A stretch of 64,000 nt of DNA from Pseudeuparius sepicola (Eukaryota; Arthropoda; Insecta; Coleoptera; Anthribidae), in NCBI GenBank assembly GCA_963920635.1, contig OY987298.1:61113949-61177948 (forward strand). Direction: 5' to 3'. Below, in pieces: positions 12,101 to 21,235 of this stretch. Within the stretch, counting starts at the first letter, position 1. Each line of letters starts with the position of its first letter. The notes beneath the pieces were generated by a model that saw nothing but the letters and a program-made list of their open reading frames with translations, did not search any database and had not been told where the DNA came from. The position numbers and the translations under genes are program-made.

Positions 12101-12586
12101 TACTTTAATGGAATAGGTTCATCTTCAGAAAAATCTGTGGAAATCTACACACATCTACACCGAATAATTTTATTTTGAAAGGATCTATCAGTTTACCATT
12201 TCGATTTTAAAGTATTTCCAGTGGGAAAGAAGAAAATAAAACGAATAAACACTCTTCAAAGGACAGAAACAGAGAGATTCTTTAAGAACTTAGATATGTG
12301 AGCAAAACGATAGGCTGCTAAAAAGAACGAGTCTAGGACCTCCGTGTAGTACAAATCCTATACTTTATACTCAATTTCTGCAGTCCAAATTAAGCTATTC
12401 ATATCCACCCCATCACTTCCGAACATCCCCCCGATCACGCAATATCGCGATTTCCGCCGCACGCGATCTATTATCACAGCAATCCACATATTAAGCAACG
12501 CCAGCCAACCACACTGCAACCACAAGTACGGTATAGGTGTATATCCAGTTCCGATTGAGGCTCACACTTACTGTAACTGATTTCAT
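2471..12586 (-). CDS. Secreted Gly/His-rich, Pro/Val-repeat cuticle-like structural protein (three exons)
   Basis: The coding sequence is the join of 12586-12572, 3449-3254 and 3141-2471 on the minus strand, 882 nt or 293 residues plus stop. The frame is continuous across both introns (phase 0, then phase 1) with GT-AG boundaries. The predicted protein starts with a hydrophobic signal peptide of about 20 residues (MKSVT, then SATLLVTLALAQA). A Gly/His/Asp-rich region of GGH, GGD and GGY motifs follows (about residues 21-165). The last 125 residues are Pro/Val/His-rich with PVPHP, PVPQP and VPIYK motifs. No Rebers-Riddiford chitin-binding consensus is seen. This composition fits low-complexity insect cuticular proteins, and a role as a secreted matrix protein is inferred from it. 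Silk-, eggshell- or gland-type structural proteins remain possible. The 5-codon first exon followed by a very long intron is typical of insect cuticle genes. Confidence 0.85.
3254..3449 (-). CDS. Exon 2 of the cuticle-like gene (signal peptide and start of Gly/His region)
   Basis: A pyrimidine-rich acceptor (TCTCTTCCAG ending at 3450) and a GTAATA donor (3253-3248) bound a 196-nt exon. It encodes SATLLVTLALAQAALGG, the hydrophobic signal core with a likely cleavage after AQA, then Gly/His/Asp-rich sequence. Its length (1 mod 3) matches the phases of exons 1 and 3. Confidence 0.85.
3820..4032. repeat. Foldback MITE in intron 1
   Basis: Two arms of about 75-80 bp are inverted copies of each other. 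The left contains GAGCAATTTACCAAAAC near 3846 and the right contains GTTTTGGTAAATTGCTC near 3985. About 60 bp separate them. There is no ORF, and I cannot fix a target duplication. Confidence 0.7.
4033..5814. other. Intron 1 sequence; one partial MITE arm
   Basis: AT-rich intron with no coding signal. The stretch 4440-4585 is an inverted partial copy of the left arm of the MITE at 5815-6343 (shared words include CCCATAAAAGTGG and AACAAATAAAGATTTTA). The remainder shows no repeat I can recognise. Confidence 0.5.
5815..6343. mobile_element. MITE with GTGTGTCCACGTTAA termini
   Basis: The left end has GTGTGTCCACGTTAAGGA and the right end has TTAACGTGGACACAC, giving inverted ends of about 17-20 bp around a 530-bp core without coding capacity. 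The ends resemble those of the foldback element at 42978-44664 (GTGTGTCCCACTTAAGGACT). The exact outer boundary and target duplication are uncertain. Confidence 0.65.
6610..6850 (+). repeat. 5S-rRNA-like repeat fragment in intron 1
   Basis: It contains GGTGCGGTCGGCTCATAGAT followed by GGGTGACCG, very close to the 3' half of 5S rRNA (loop E to box C). The AT-rich stretch and half of the palindromic tail found in the other family members follow. It lacks the upstream segment of the longer copies. Confidence 0.6.
6851..8842. other. Intron 1 sequence with a GC-richer block
   Basis: Mostly AT-rich, without coding features. About 7300-7620 is clearly GC-richer than its neighbours, and its ORFs look non-coding. 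A cis-regulatory block within the intron is possible but unsupported by a recognised motif cluster. Confidence 0.4.
8843..9979. mobile_element. 1.14-kb foldback element, CAGTGTGCCTGG ends, TA duplication
   Basis: The left end is CAATGTGTCTGGTTT and the right end is the inverse of CAGTGTGCCTGGTTT, flanked by TA on both sides (8841-8842 and 9980-9981). Inverted similarity continues inward over several hundred bases, for example GGGGTGCGTTTTTCGAAAAA near 8984 against its complement near 9802, and AAAATGCTGA near 9265 against TCAGCATTTT near 9590. The whole element is an imperfect palindrome with no transposase, so it is a non-autonomous Tc1/mariner-type foldback. Its right arm is included in the adjacent tandem duplication. 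Confidence 0.8.
10326..10562. repeat. TIR repeat with TTTTTTACTACTAAC ends (first copy)
   Basis: About 237 bp bounded by TTTTTTACTACTAACCTGAG and the inverse GTTAGTAGTAAAAAAA. It is repeated at 11368-11604 because of the tandem duplication, and an independent inverted copy lies at 59200-59445. It has no ORF. Confidence 0.75.
11368..11604. repeat. TIR repeat with TTTTTTACTACTAAC ends (duplicated copy)
   Basis: Exact counterpart of 10326-10562, offset by 1042 nt, inside the second unit of the tandem duplication. Confidence 0.75.
11882..12571. other. 5' part of intron 1
   Basis: Single-copy-looking intron between the tandem duplication and the exon 1 donor. Nothing recognisable is present. Confidence 0.45.
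12572..12586 (-). CDS. Exon 1 of the cuticle-like gene (MKSVT)
   Basis: Five codons, ATGAAATCAGTTACA, end directly at a consensus donor GTAAGTG (12571-12565). The Met-Lys start joins in phase 0 to the hydrophobic stretch of exon 2, completing a standard signal peptide. The ATG lies 32 nt downstream of an initiator with a TATA box in register. No competing in-frame ATG heads exon 2. The assignment spans a 9.1-kb intron and rests on phase, promoter and signal-peptide logic rather than transcript data. Confidence 0.75.
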
Positions 12587-12614
12587 CTCGGTGCTTGGAT
12601 GCGGACGGAAACTG

Positions 12615-12651
12615 AACTGATGGTTGGACGGGCGCCGCCTAGCTTCTTATA
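12615..12651 (-). promoter_or_regulatory. Core promoter of the cuticle-like gene (TATA + TCAGTT initiator)
   Basis: On the minus strand TATAAG occupies 12651-12646 and the arthropod initiator TCAGTT begins at 12620, with a second TCAGTTT at 12615. The first T of TATA is about 33 nt before the initiator A, the normal spacing. The implied 5' UTR is about 32 nt. ACCGGTT, a Grainyhead-type core, lies about 65 nt further upstream at 12716-12722. Confidence 0.75.
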
Positions 12652-14397
12652 CTGCCGGCACTTCATAGGCGTGACTGTGCAATAGAACAGTGAAAGGCTT
12701 TCTTTCTTCTTCTATACCGGTTCCGGTGGTACCCTCTATACATGCGTTCGCCAAACTCTTAAACCCTGATGCCATCGCATAACGGCGCGTTATCATTTCA
12801 GTTGGGTAATTAAAAGGCTATTTTTTGGTGGCTTTCATATTTTTGATAATTTGGATTCGTCGCCAAGCTGCTTCTTCAAGAGAGTTGGAGCATATAGTGA
12901 TTTGGGTATTTGGAAACGCATATGGTAAACGCTTACCATATAGGAATTTATGATCGCCTTCGGTTCTCTCAAGGACGCCTCTTCGTATATCTGTTCGTAA
13001 CGCTTTCTCCGGGCCGGGCTGTTGGGTCCTTTGGCACAGAGCCGCGAATTTCCCGATTATAGGGTGAATCGCAGTCGAGATTCGGATTCAGAGCGCCGAT
13101 CGAGTCCAAACTTCCTTTCTCGTGTCGAAGGGCGAACAAACCGGAAAAGCCACTCGGACCTACATGGGTCATTTTCCAATTTATATAATTCAGTTTGATC
13201 AATGGAAGGAGATACAATAACAAGTGGAGGCGTTTATAAGCCTGCCGCAAGGCGACAATTCGGCATCCCTCAAATTAGGGTTGTTTTTTAGATGTTGTGT
13301 TATGTAACATTTCACTTATTTGACGAACTTGCCTGAAGAAACCCAGTCACGTGCAAACCTGACCTGACCTAACAAATTTAATTTAAAATTTGGGAGAAGT
13401 ACGTGATTTAATGCGAATTGTTTGACTTCCTTAAAAATTTTTGTTGGACATCGGGTTTTACCACTAATCATGCATCCTGGTTTGTTATAAGAAGTTTTAT
13501 ACTGAAACTAACTTGGAATTCAATTTGAAATTGAAGTCTGGGGATTAGATTAGTACAATAGTACCTAGCGGTATTTAGAAATCATCAATCACGGTTATGG
13601 TATATTACTGTCTAAGCTCTATCATGAATTATACCTATTAGAGGCAAGTAATGACGTGGTTCAGAAAAAACAAAGGTACAAAAACTTGTAGAACAAAGAA
13701 CTTAATTACTCAGATGTACTAAAGGCGGTATTCTCAACCCAATTTATCATTGGATAAAAACAATATTTTAACAGAATTTGTCACACCTAATAACACAACA
13801 AAGAGTACCACGGTTAGGGTGTAAAAGAAAAACTTCTATATTTTCAATTTTATCTAAAAAAAGTTTTGCTTGTTCTTATAATGAGATTGGCATATAACTA
13901 ATTAACATTTCTTGTCCTGCGGGTGTTCAAAAAATTTAAAAACCGTCAAATGGCACAAGTGCAAACTGCCTTCATTTGTGAAGGTATGGAAAAAGTTATT
14001 GGCAAAAGTTCTTCAAAATTAAAACATAAGACCAATAATTATTGTCGAAAAAATCGGCCCACTTTCATTTATTTACGGTGGCGATGTTCGAAGCATTTAT
14101 ACTATTAGATATGAATGCATGATTTTCTGCCTTCGATCGACCTTGGTCCGAAATAAGGTCGGGGCAGACTGTGCATGCACATGTCTTTATAGAAAAACAG
14201 CGCTGATGACCAAGAGCGCAGGACAAAAATGTGGATTCACGGTATTGCTGGTTCATAATTTTATCTTTGTGATTTACTGATTATTATTAAGTTTTTCTTT
14301 TTCCTAAACGCACTATTTTCTGGGTCTTTCAGTAGGTATATTTTGAAGCAATAGAATTTATTTTTGGAACTGTAAAAATAACATCAGGATTTGGCAA
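12652..14397. other. Upstream flank of the cuticle-like gene
   Basis: This holds the proximal promoter region, with a Grainyhead-type ACCGGTT at 12716-12722. A GC-richer block at about 12960-13260 has ORFs that show no domain. AGGCGTTTATAAGCCTGC at about 13227-13244 recurs inverted at about 26126-26143, so that edge is a dispersed repeat. No gene is recognised. Confidence 0.45.
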
Positions 14398-15010
14398 AAT
14401 AGTTATTTATATACCAAGGCACTGAAGTTCAACTTTTTATGACTCATGTGGAGTTTAGTTGCTGAGGCCTCTGGCCGAGGCAAATAAACCACATGAGTCA
14501 TAAAAAGAACTTCAGTGCCGAGGTACATATTATATTTTTTTTGAAATCGGAAAAAAAAATGTTTTATTAGGCAAGAAAATAATAATAAGGGATCACCCGT
14601 CCACGAACCGACTACGCGCGGCGTTGCTTGACTTTACCGATCGCTCTACCTAGGACAAGTATAATGATGTACGGCACCTTCTGACAGAAAAACCAAACTG
14701 CTGCTTCTTGTGCAGCCTACACAACAAATCTATTGATTTTCAAATTTACTAAAATGTGTATACTGAAGGATTGCGCTTCTATAGGAAACAATTTCGCAAT
14801 GTGTACGAAAAGTTAAATGAGCCTTTATCGGCCGGGTTTTGAATATTTGGCCACTTTTGACGGGCGATTTCTCCGCGTCTGACGTTTGATGTTTACATCT
14901 CGCCAAGGCCTACTTATTGAAAAAATCGTACAATAATGGGCTACATTATTGTACGATTTCTGTGCTTTTAATGACGATTTTGGGACGTTTTAATGCCGAT
15001 TTCTAGAAAA
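14398..15010 (-). repeat. 5S-rRNA-like dispersed repeat, copy at 14.4 kb
   Basis: Aligns over about 600 bp with 24268-24862 and, inverted, with 421-1247. The palindromic tail comes first in window coordinates (14418-14520), then the complement of the 5S-like module (GGATCACCCGTCCACGAACC, then GCGGCGTTGCTTGAC), then the shared 5' segment. A private perfect hairpin, ATCGTACAATAATG and its inverse, sits at about 14925-14960. Confidence 0.7.
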
Positions 15011-15345
15011 AGATGGTTAAACAAAAATAGACCGTCAGGTAATGACAGATTTAGGTGCCCCAATTTGCATACAAGCATCGAAGAGGGTTGAAAAGTACAT
15101 CGATGTTGAATAGATTGAAGGAAAATTAACGATTTTCCTTAACATAAATAAAAGGTGTTTGTTGTCCATATTTTCTACTCAAGCCGTATTCACTAAATTA
15201 TTAATTAATAGAACCTGGCTTCGGAAAACCAAAGGCTTAAGTGTTGCAGATGGCTAAAGGGTTGAAATAAGGGCGTAATATTGTAAGGAATGTCAAGGTT
15301 TTGACCGATTTTTCCACTTAAGCCCATCGATAGTATGAAAATGTA
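15011..15345. other. No feature recognised
   Basis: AT-rich sequence between repeat copies, with no ORF or repeat detected. Confidence 0.4.
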
Positions 15346-15425
15346 CAGGGTGTTCCCATATATTTTGACCCAACCCTAGAGCCTCTATTTTTCGAGTTGG
15401 AAAAAAATTAATGAAAGTTGTCGGG
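15346..15425. repeat. Truncated CAGGGTGTTCCC-type MITE end
   Basis: Starts after TA with CAGGGTGTTCCCATATATTT and is the inverse of the right half of the MITE at 17374-17556 (shared GACCC, TAGAGCC, TTTTTCGAGTT and ATGAAAGTTG blocks). It lies upstream of the pogo element. It is either one end of a larger element into which pogo inserted or a separate truncated copy. Confidence 0.6.
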
Positions 15426-15523
15426 TACCAAGGTGTATTGTGTCAAAAATAATGGATTGACAGGAATGCCCTTGCCTAAGTTGAAATGTTTTTCCATGGC
15501 AACCTTGATTAGGGGAGCCATAC

Positions 15524-16998
15524 ATGTTAGCGCCTAACAAGATTTACAACTGTGACGAAACGGGAGTCTCGTCGGTTTCAAAAACAAAATCAAAAATTAT
15601 CTCACGCAAGGGAAGGAAGCAAGTAGGATCGTTATCCTCGGCTGAAAGAGGACAAACTGTTACTGTTGAAATTTGTGTTAACGCTGCGGGAACCTATATG
15701 CCACCGATGATAATCTTTCCTCGAAAACGAATGAAAGCTGAATTATTAAATAATTCGGCACCAGGAACAACTTCCCATTGCAATGCCAGCGGATGGATGA
15801 CAACAGATATCTTTGTGTCATGGTTCAAAAGTTTCATCCAATTTAGTGGGGCAAGCAAGGACAACCCTGTGTTACTGTTACTCGACGGTCACTCTACGCA
15901 CACTAAAAACATCGAGCTTATAGACCTTGCCAGAGGAAATGGAGTGATTATAATATGCTTTCCGCCTCACTGCACGCATAGGCTTCAGCCGTTGGATGTT
16001 TCTTTTATGAAGCCTTTAAGTGTATACTACGACCAAGCCGCAACAGCTTGGCTTAGATCACATCCAGGTAGAGTTATTAGCATGTTCCAAATAAGCGAAA
16101 TTTTTGGAAAAGCTTTTATACAAGCTGCAACAATGTCCACGGCAATCAATGGATTTCGTAAATGCGGCATATGGCCATTTAACTCAGAGAATTTCACAGA
16201 TGCCGATTTTCTTGCTGCTGAAACAACAAATATTAACCTTATTGAGGACGAGCAGGTTCCCCAACCACAGGTTCCTGTAAATACAGATATTTTTCCATCT
16301 TCTTCTTTTCTCATCCTCCTCGGCCACAGGTTTTAGTAAATGAAGATATCCTGTCATCTACCAGTTTTCAGACCTCTACAGATATTCAGCACAACGTAAG
16401 CAATGTGCTTCCGTCTACTAGTTTCCAAAGTTCAGACGATGACGACAATCTTCCTTTGAGCCTATTTGCAACATCTCGCCATAGCCCGTTATATAAAAGA
16501 CCATTATTAGAAAAAACCCCATCGCCATGTAACTCCCCATGTGAAACTGTTCGCTTATCTTCTCCTGTAAAAAAAGCTTGCCGTAATTTGGATACCAGCT
16601 TTGAACACTGTTCTCCAGCTCAGGTAATGCCCATCCCCAATGTAGAAGTAAAAGCTAGAAGAAAGAATTACCGCCGGGGCAAGACTGCAATTCTTACTTC
16701 AACACCGTATAAAAGAGAACTTGAAGGTTCCAAAAAAAATGCATCCGCAGGAAAAAAGAAACAGAAAGTGACTGAAAAGAAAGGAAACTCTCAAACGAAA
16801 ACGAACGTCAAACATGCTGCTCCTTTATTTACAGATGAAGATGACACAGAATGTTTATACTGTGGTGAAAAGTATTTGGAGTCCACTGAGGGATGGATTG
16901 CCTGTCAAATATGTGAAAAGTGGTCCCACAATTCTTGCGCTGGGATAGACGAAGATGATAAAGCAAAAATCAGCTACACATGTGATATTTGTAAATAA
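15524..16998 (+). pseudogene. Pogo/Tigger-like DDE transposase with C-terminal PHD finger, truncated and frameshifted
   Basis: The first frame (15524-16336, 270 residues) starts MLAPNKIYNCDETG, so it enters at the first catalytic Asp (residue 11). It continues with LLLLDGHSTHTKN (Asp 121) and FPPHCTHRLQPLDVSFMKPL (Asp 158, 36 residues later). All three acidic positions of a pogo-type DDD core are present. The N-terminal HTH/CENP-B-like DNA-binding region is missing. Near 16305-16336 the frame shifts once, and homologous coding resumes and runs to 16998. This part has a Ser-rich linker, a Lys-rich basic stretch and a PHD finger (CLYC, CQIC, HNSC and CDIC, a C4HC3 pattern). DDE_1 plus PHD is a known insect pogo architecture. 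The gene is non-functional here because of the deletion and the frameshift. Confidence 0.93.
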
Positions 16999-17008
16999 AA
17001 CCGTAACC

Positions 17009-17062
17009 CCATCTTACCCCATAGGCTACCCCATCTTGCCCCTTACCCGGGGCAAGATGGGG
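17009..17062. repeat. CCCCATCTTGCCCC hairpin in the pogo 3' region
   Basis: Repeats of ACCCCATCTTRCCCC followed by the inverse GGGGCAAGATGGGGT form a stem just after the transposase stop. The same word resembles the terminal sequence (GTCTTGCCCC) and probably serves as a subterminal transposase-binding repeat. Confidence 0.65.
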
Positions 17063-17373
17063 TATTTCTTTGTTTTTAGATATATGGTTTTTAAACGTTT
17101 TAGTTGTGAGTTAAGCCAAATATTTTTATGCCAAGAGAGTTACGAATGTAAACGCAAGGGTTTTTAGAATAAACTTTATTTTTTTATTGTTTGCTTTCAT
17201 TTTTACGAATATAAATGCTTAGCGTCCCCGTCTTGCCCCAGGCTCCCCTAAATATAAAGATCTTATTTATTTGCAATTTGGAATATCATGCGAATGCTTA
17301 GAGCAAACATATATAACATATTTATATTGTTGGAATCGGAAAAATGCGTGCAATTTAAAAATCAACAAATATA

Positions 17374-17556
17374 CAGGGTGTTCCATTAAAAAAGGTAGGT
17401 TTATATTTTTTCATAAATTTGCGACGCTCGTTTGTTTTATCTAGTAACAGATCCTAGCGGTTCAGAAAAAACCCTACAACTTTCATTTAAGTAATTTTTT
17501 TCTAACTCGAAAAATGTAGGCTCTAGGGATGGGTCAAAATATACGGGAACACCCTG
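17374..17556. mobile_element. 183-bp MITE, CAGGGTGTTCC ends, TA duplication
   Basis: CAGGGTGTTCCATTAAAAAA at the left and GGAACACCCTG at the right, with TA on each side. Its right half matches 15346-15425 in inverse. It is non-coding and of Tc1/mariner type by its ends and duplication. Confidence 0.75.
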
Positions 17557-18517
17557 TACATCATTAGCCCAAAAAACATAAAAAAACATATTATAGTGTT
17601 ACAGGTCATTCTGCCTGTAACCATTAAATTCCATTCACGTTTTATATAATATAGTCACTTGTGCATCGTTTCATTAATATTTATTGACCAATTTTAACGC
17701 TTATTGCGAAAACGTGAATCGCTTACTTGATAATCTAGTAACATCTTTTGTTGACAAGAAAATAGTGGTCCACTTTGGTTTAAATATTTAATTTAATTCA
17801 CAATAACATCACACATTCAATTATAAAATTATTTTTCTTTCTCCGAGATTTCACAGAAAACATCACGTACTGAGCCATGGTAGTTTATTTCAGCTGTTTT
17901 GAGAACTTAAGTTTAACATCTTTTCTTGGGCCTTGGTAAAGATTTTTAATATCTATTTACAGATTTATTCCAGAACTTTCCGTTACGGGGTTCTGCACTC
18001 GACTGCGACAGCTGCTCGCCGGAACTCCAGGGGACTTGGTGGTTAGGTTTAATATTGATGGTTCTGATTTGGAACATTGTGTTTTGACCATTGAAACACA
18101 TTCACGTGTGAATAATTTTCCAAATTTATTTTCTCTCGGTAACTATGAAATGCTTTTGTATTTTCTATTGGTTTTAGTAAGGCTAAACTAAGAAGTCATA
18201 CTTAATAATATATCAATCATGAGCAATTCCTTTGAACAAGTCACAGCTGATTTTCCAAAGGAAAATTCCTGATAAATAAAACACGAACTCCATGAAACGT
18301 CGAATAATTTTTTTGGGTTATGTAAATAGTTATAAATTCGAGGCAATGCAAATGGTCGGATTCGGAGTTCTGGCATTTCAGGATTTTGGCATTTCGGAAT
18401 AGTAGTAATGTAACCTAACCTATATGTTTTGTGATCAAAAAACTTTACATTTTTTTTTGCAACTAAGAACCTTTTTGATTTTTTTTTACCAGATTATTTA
18501 AGTAACCCCTATTATGC
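17557..18517. other. No feature recognised
   Basis: AT-rich, with no supported ORF, RNA or repeat. Confidence 0.45.
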
Positions 18518-19530
18518 GTGAGTGTACCAATGTACAATATTATTTACGCATTTTTATTTGGATTTTCAATTTTTTATTGGTTGGTTGATTATTCAAAAGC
18601 TTTTGACAAAATAAATCATAAACTTCTATGTTCCAAGCTACGATATATCGGTTTTGACAGCCTCACTGTTTCATTTTTTACTAGCTATCTGGAAAGCCGA
18701 TCTCAGTGTGTCTCCTTGGAGGGTGAAACTTAGAGAGTTCCATTTGTTCCGTCAAGGGTCAATTCTTGGGCATCTTCTCTTTCTTTTATACACATTTGAT
18801 TTACCCATGTGTGTTGATAATTCTAATATCCAGTCCTTTGCTGATGATACGAAAATAGTGTACTACTTTGATTCGGACGATGCTCAGACTTCTGTTTTAT
18901 TATTGCAGGATGATATAGATAATGTATTCAGCTAATCATAATTTAAATATCAATCCTGATAAAACATTAATATTATTATTTTGTTCGGAGCCGAAGAGGC
19001 AAGGCATCAAAGACTCCTTCCAGGTGAAGATTGAGGGCATGCCGTTGCAGCATAGTGAGAGCCGCTAAGATTCTGGGTGTTGAACTTGATATAAATTGAG
19101 ATTTACAAATCACGAAAAGCAATTAATACACAAAGCATACCTACGACTGCGCACTCTTTCTGCACATCGGTGTCTGTTTGGTTCTGAGCTCAGGAGAAGA
19201 CTAAATGAAACGGTGGTCTATTCTAAACTATTGTTATATTTTGTATTTTCCGTGTTTGGACCAGCATATTATGAGAAAAAGGCTTCAGTACATTCAAAAT
19301 AGCTGTGTGCGCTTAATTTTCGGTCTCGGAAAGTTTGACCATGTGTCATGCAAATATGTCGAACTTAAGTGGTTAAAATGGATTGTTTGATTGAATGCCA
19401 TTTTCTCATTTTCATACACAGATTGGTTTTGGCGTCGAGGCCAGACTATCTGAGGGAGAAGGTGATATTTAATGGTGAGATTCACCACAGCGCTGTCAGA
19501 GATCGTAACACTGTTATAATTCCTCAACCA
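18518..19530 (+). pseudogene. Non-LTR retrotransposon reverse transcriptase relic
   Basis: The RT domain is readable across several frames. VDYSKAFDKINHKLL and RYIGFDSLTVSFFTSYL are in one frame (to 18733). After a frameshift, RQGSILGHLLFLLYTFDLP and the catalytic FADDTK follow (to 18935). Further shifts lead through NINPDKTLILLF to the C-terminal RLQYIQNSCVRLIFGLGKFD near 19290. This order (DxSKAFD, QGSILGPLLF, FADD, then a thumb/C-terminal region) is that of jockey/CR1-like LINE polymerases. No endonuclease or ORF1 precedes it, so it is 5'-truncated, as is usual for dead LINEs. It has at least three frame breaks and several stops. Confidence 0.9.
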
Positions 19531-19559
19531 GAAATGGGCAAGTATTTATCATTACAAAT

Positions 19560-19795
19560 ACTTTTTCTTATTTAAATACTTTTCGGTATTTAAATACTCA
19601 GTATTTTAATACTATTGCAAATTGAGTATTTGTATTTGACATTCCAAACACTCAACCAAAGTATTTAGTATTTAAATGTTTTTGTAATATTTAAATATTG
19701 CAAAAGTATTTTACATACTGAAAAGTATTTAAATACTTCTGAAGCATTTAAATACTTTGGTAGTATTTAAATACTGCGAAGATATGTTTAAATAT
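19560..19795. repeat. Cluster of AAGTATTTAAATACTT-type palindromes
   Basis: About ten degenerate copies of GTATTTAAATACT or its halves lie in 230 bp. A smaller cluster at 20670-20745 has the same words. Such repeated half-sites are common as subterminal transposase-binding repeats, especially in hAT elements, but no TIR or transposase is visible beside them. Confidence 0.7.
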
Positions 19796-20192
19796 CTCTA
19801 CAGTTTCAGGGTGATTTTTTATGGGAAATCTGACATCGTGTCTTTATACAGCACCCCCTGAAACTCTAATGTCGTCCCAAGTTTTTTTTTAATTTACTTC
19901 ACAACTTCATAAGGACACTTGCCACACACAAAAATTATCAAAATCATGTAGCACATCACAATTGTACAGGGTGTTCCCGATCAAATCTGAACACACTATA
20001 TGTTTGTAAAAAATGACAAAGGTGTACCTAACTGCGATAAAAGCTTCACTGGTCGAGGAAATCTATGCAGAGTTGCATCTTTGACTGTTGAGATTGAGTT
20101 TGCGCGATGATGCGGTTCAAAACTAATTTCTACACATTTCTAACCGGCGATAATGTGACAAAACAACCGCACTAGGCTTAGAGTGTTGTTTT

Positions 20193-20455
20193 TATTTTTA
20201 ACAGTTATGACGTCACATTTTTTAGAAATTGAACTCCCGTTTTTTAGATTGGCTTTAGATTAATAAATTAATAATTGTTCTAACTTACCAGTATAACGAC
20301 AAAAAATATTTATGGGTCCTATATATTTTTAACAGTTATGACGTCACATTTTTTAGAAATTGAACTCCCGTTTTTTAGATTGGCTTTAGATTAATAAATT
20401 AATAATTGTTCTAACTTAGCAGTATAACGACAAAACATATTTATGGGTCCTAAAT
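20193..20455. repeat. Tandem duplication, 131-bp unit, two copies
   Basis: TTTTTAACAGTTATGACGTC begins near 20196 and again near 20327. The copies differ at only a few bases over 131 bp. Each unit contains a CRE-like TGACGTCA palindrome. Confidence 0.85.
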
Positions 20456-20669
20456 ATAATGGCAAATATGCTGGAATTTCAAAATAAATAGAAGACTGAA
20501 TCAATGAATGGAAAAAATTCTCTATTATAAAAACACCCTTTTCTTTGGTAAGTAGGTACCTCTTGAGTTTCTGAACAAACTCGTAACCAAGAAATATTGT
20601 CATATGTAGTATCAAATTGTTGTCATATGTAGTGTAGGTAGCACTTCTTCTTTTAATAAAACAATATAG

Positions 20670-20745
20670 GTACTTAGGTTTTAAGTATTTTAGATACCTG
20701 AAAGTATTTAGATACTGCTAACTACTTAAATACTTCAGAATATTT
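20670..20745. repeat. Second AAGTATTTAAATACTT cluster
   Basis: Several degenerate GTATTT(A/T)AGATAC and AAATACTT words match the cluster at 19560-19795. With it they bracket about 1 kb and may mark the two ends of a decayed element. Confidence 0.55.
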
Positions 20746-21235
20746 AAAAAACGGGTAGGTGAAAATTTTATGTTTCGAATATTGAAGTCAACAGGTGTTT
20801 TGGGGCACATTTTGCCGATTTCAACGCAAACGGTTGATTTGATCGTTATGAAACAAGAGTAGGTACCTTTTTCTTGCAGAATGAAAAGATGCACTAAAAT
20901 GATGGACCTGCAGGACCAAAAAGATAACCTCAAAAAAGTTACGAGTAAAAGCACGATCCAAAAACAGGGCAAGTGGCGTCCTCTGTGAGATTCGGTGAAA
21001 TTGACATTTTTAGCTTATTCTCCATCTTGATTAGTTTATTATTAGCTTATTCTCCAGCTTGATTAGTTTGGGAGATATTGCCATAATTCAATTTGAAAAA
21101 AAGAATGACAACGCCCTATATCTCAGTAACTATTGAGATCTGACCGGTAGTTGTTAAGCTCAATCGTAATATTTTGACGTCCCATACCTGCTCCTGTGAA
21201 ATTGCCCCATACTTACCGGGCACCCTGTACATATA
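20746..21235. other. No gene recognised
   Basis: Contains CACCCTGTAC at 21221-21230, the end of a CAGGGTG-type element whose partner I cannot place. Nothing else is recognised. Confidence 0.4.

Larger units (their letters stand above)
15512..17248 (+). mobile_element. Internally deleted pogo-like DNA transposon, TA duplication
   Basis: The ends are GGGGAGCC (15512) and GGCTCCCC (ending 17248), flanked by TA (15510-15511 and 17249-17250), the pogo-type target duplication. Beyond these 8 bp the left end does not match the right end, which reads inward GGGGAGCCTGGGGCAAGACG. The inner left TIR and the N-terminal half of the transposase have therefore been deleted. Subterminal CCCCATCTTGCCCC words occur at 17009-17062. 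The element contains the transposase relic at 15524-16998. Confidence 0.88.

Noticed and set aside
12969..13250. 93-residue minus-strand ORF upstream of the cuticle-like gene
   Set aside because: It has no domain and overlaps a word shared with a repeat at 26.1 kb, so a real exon is not supported.
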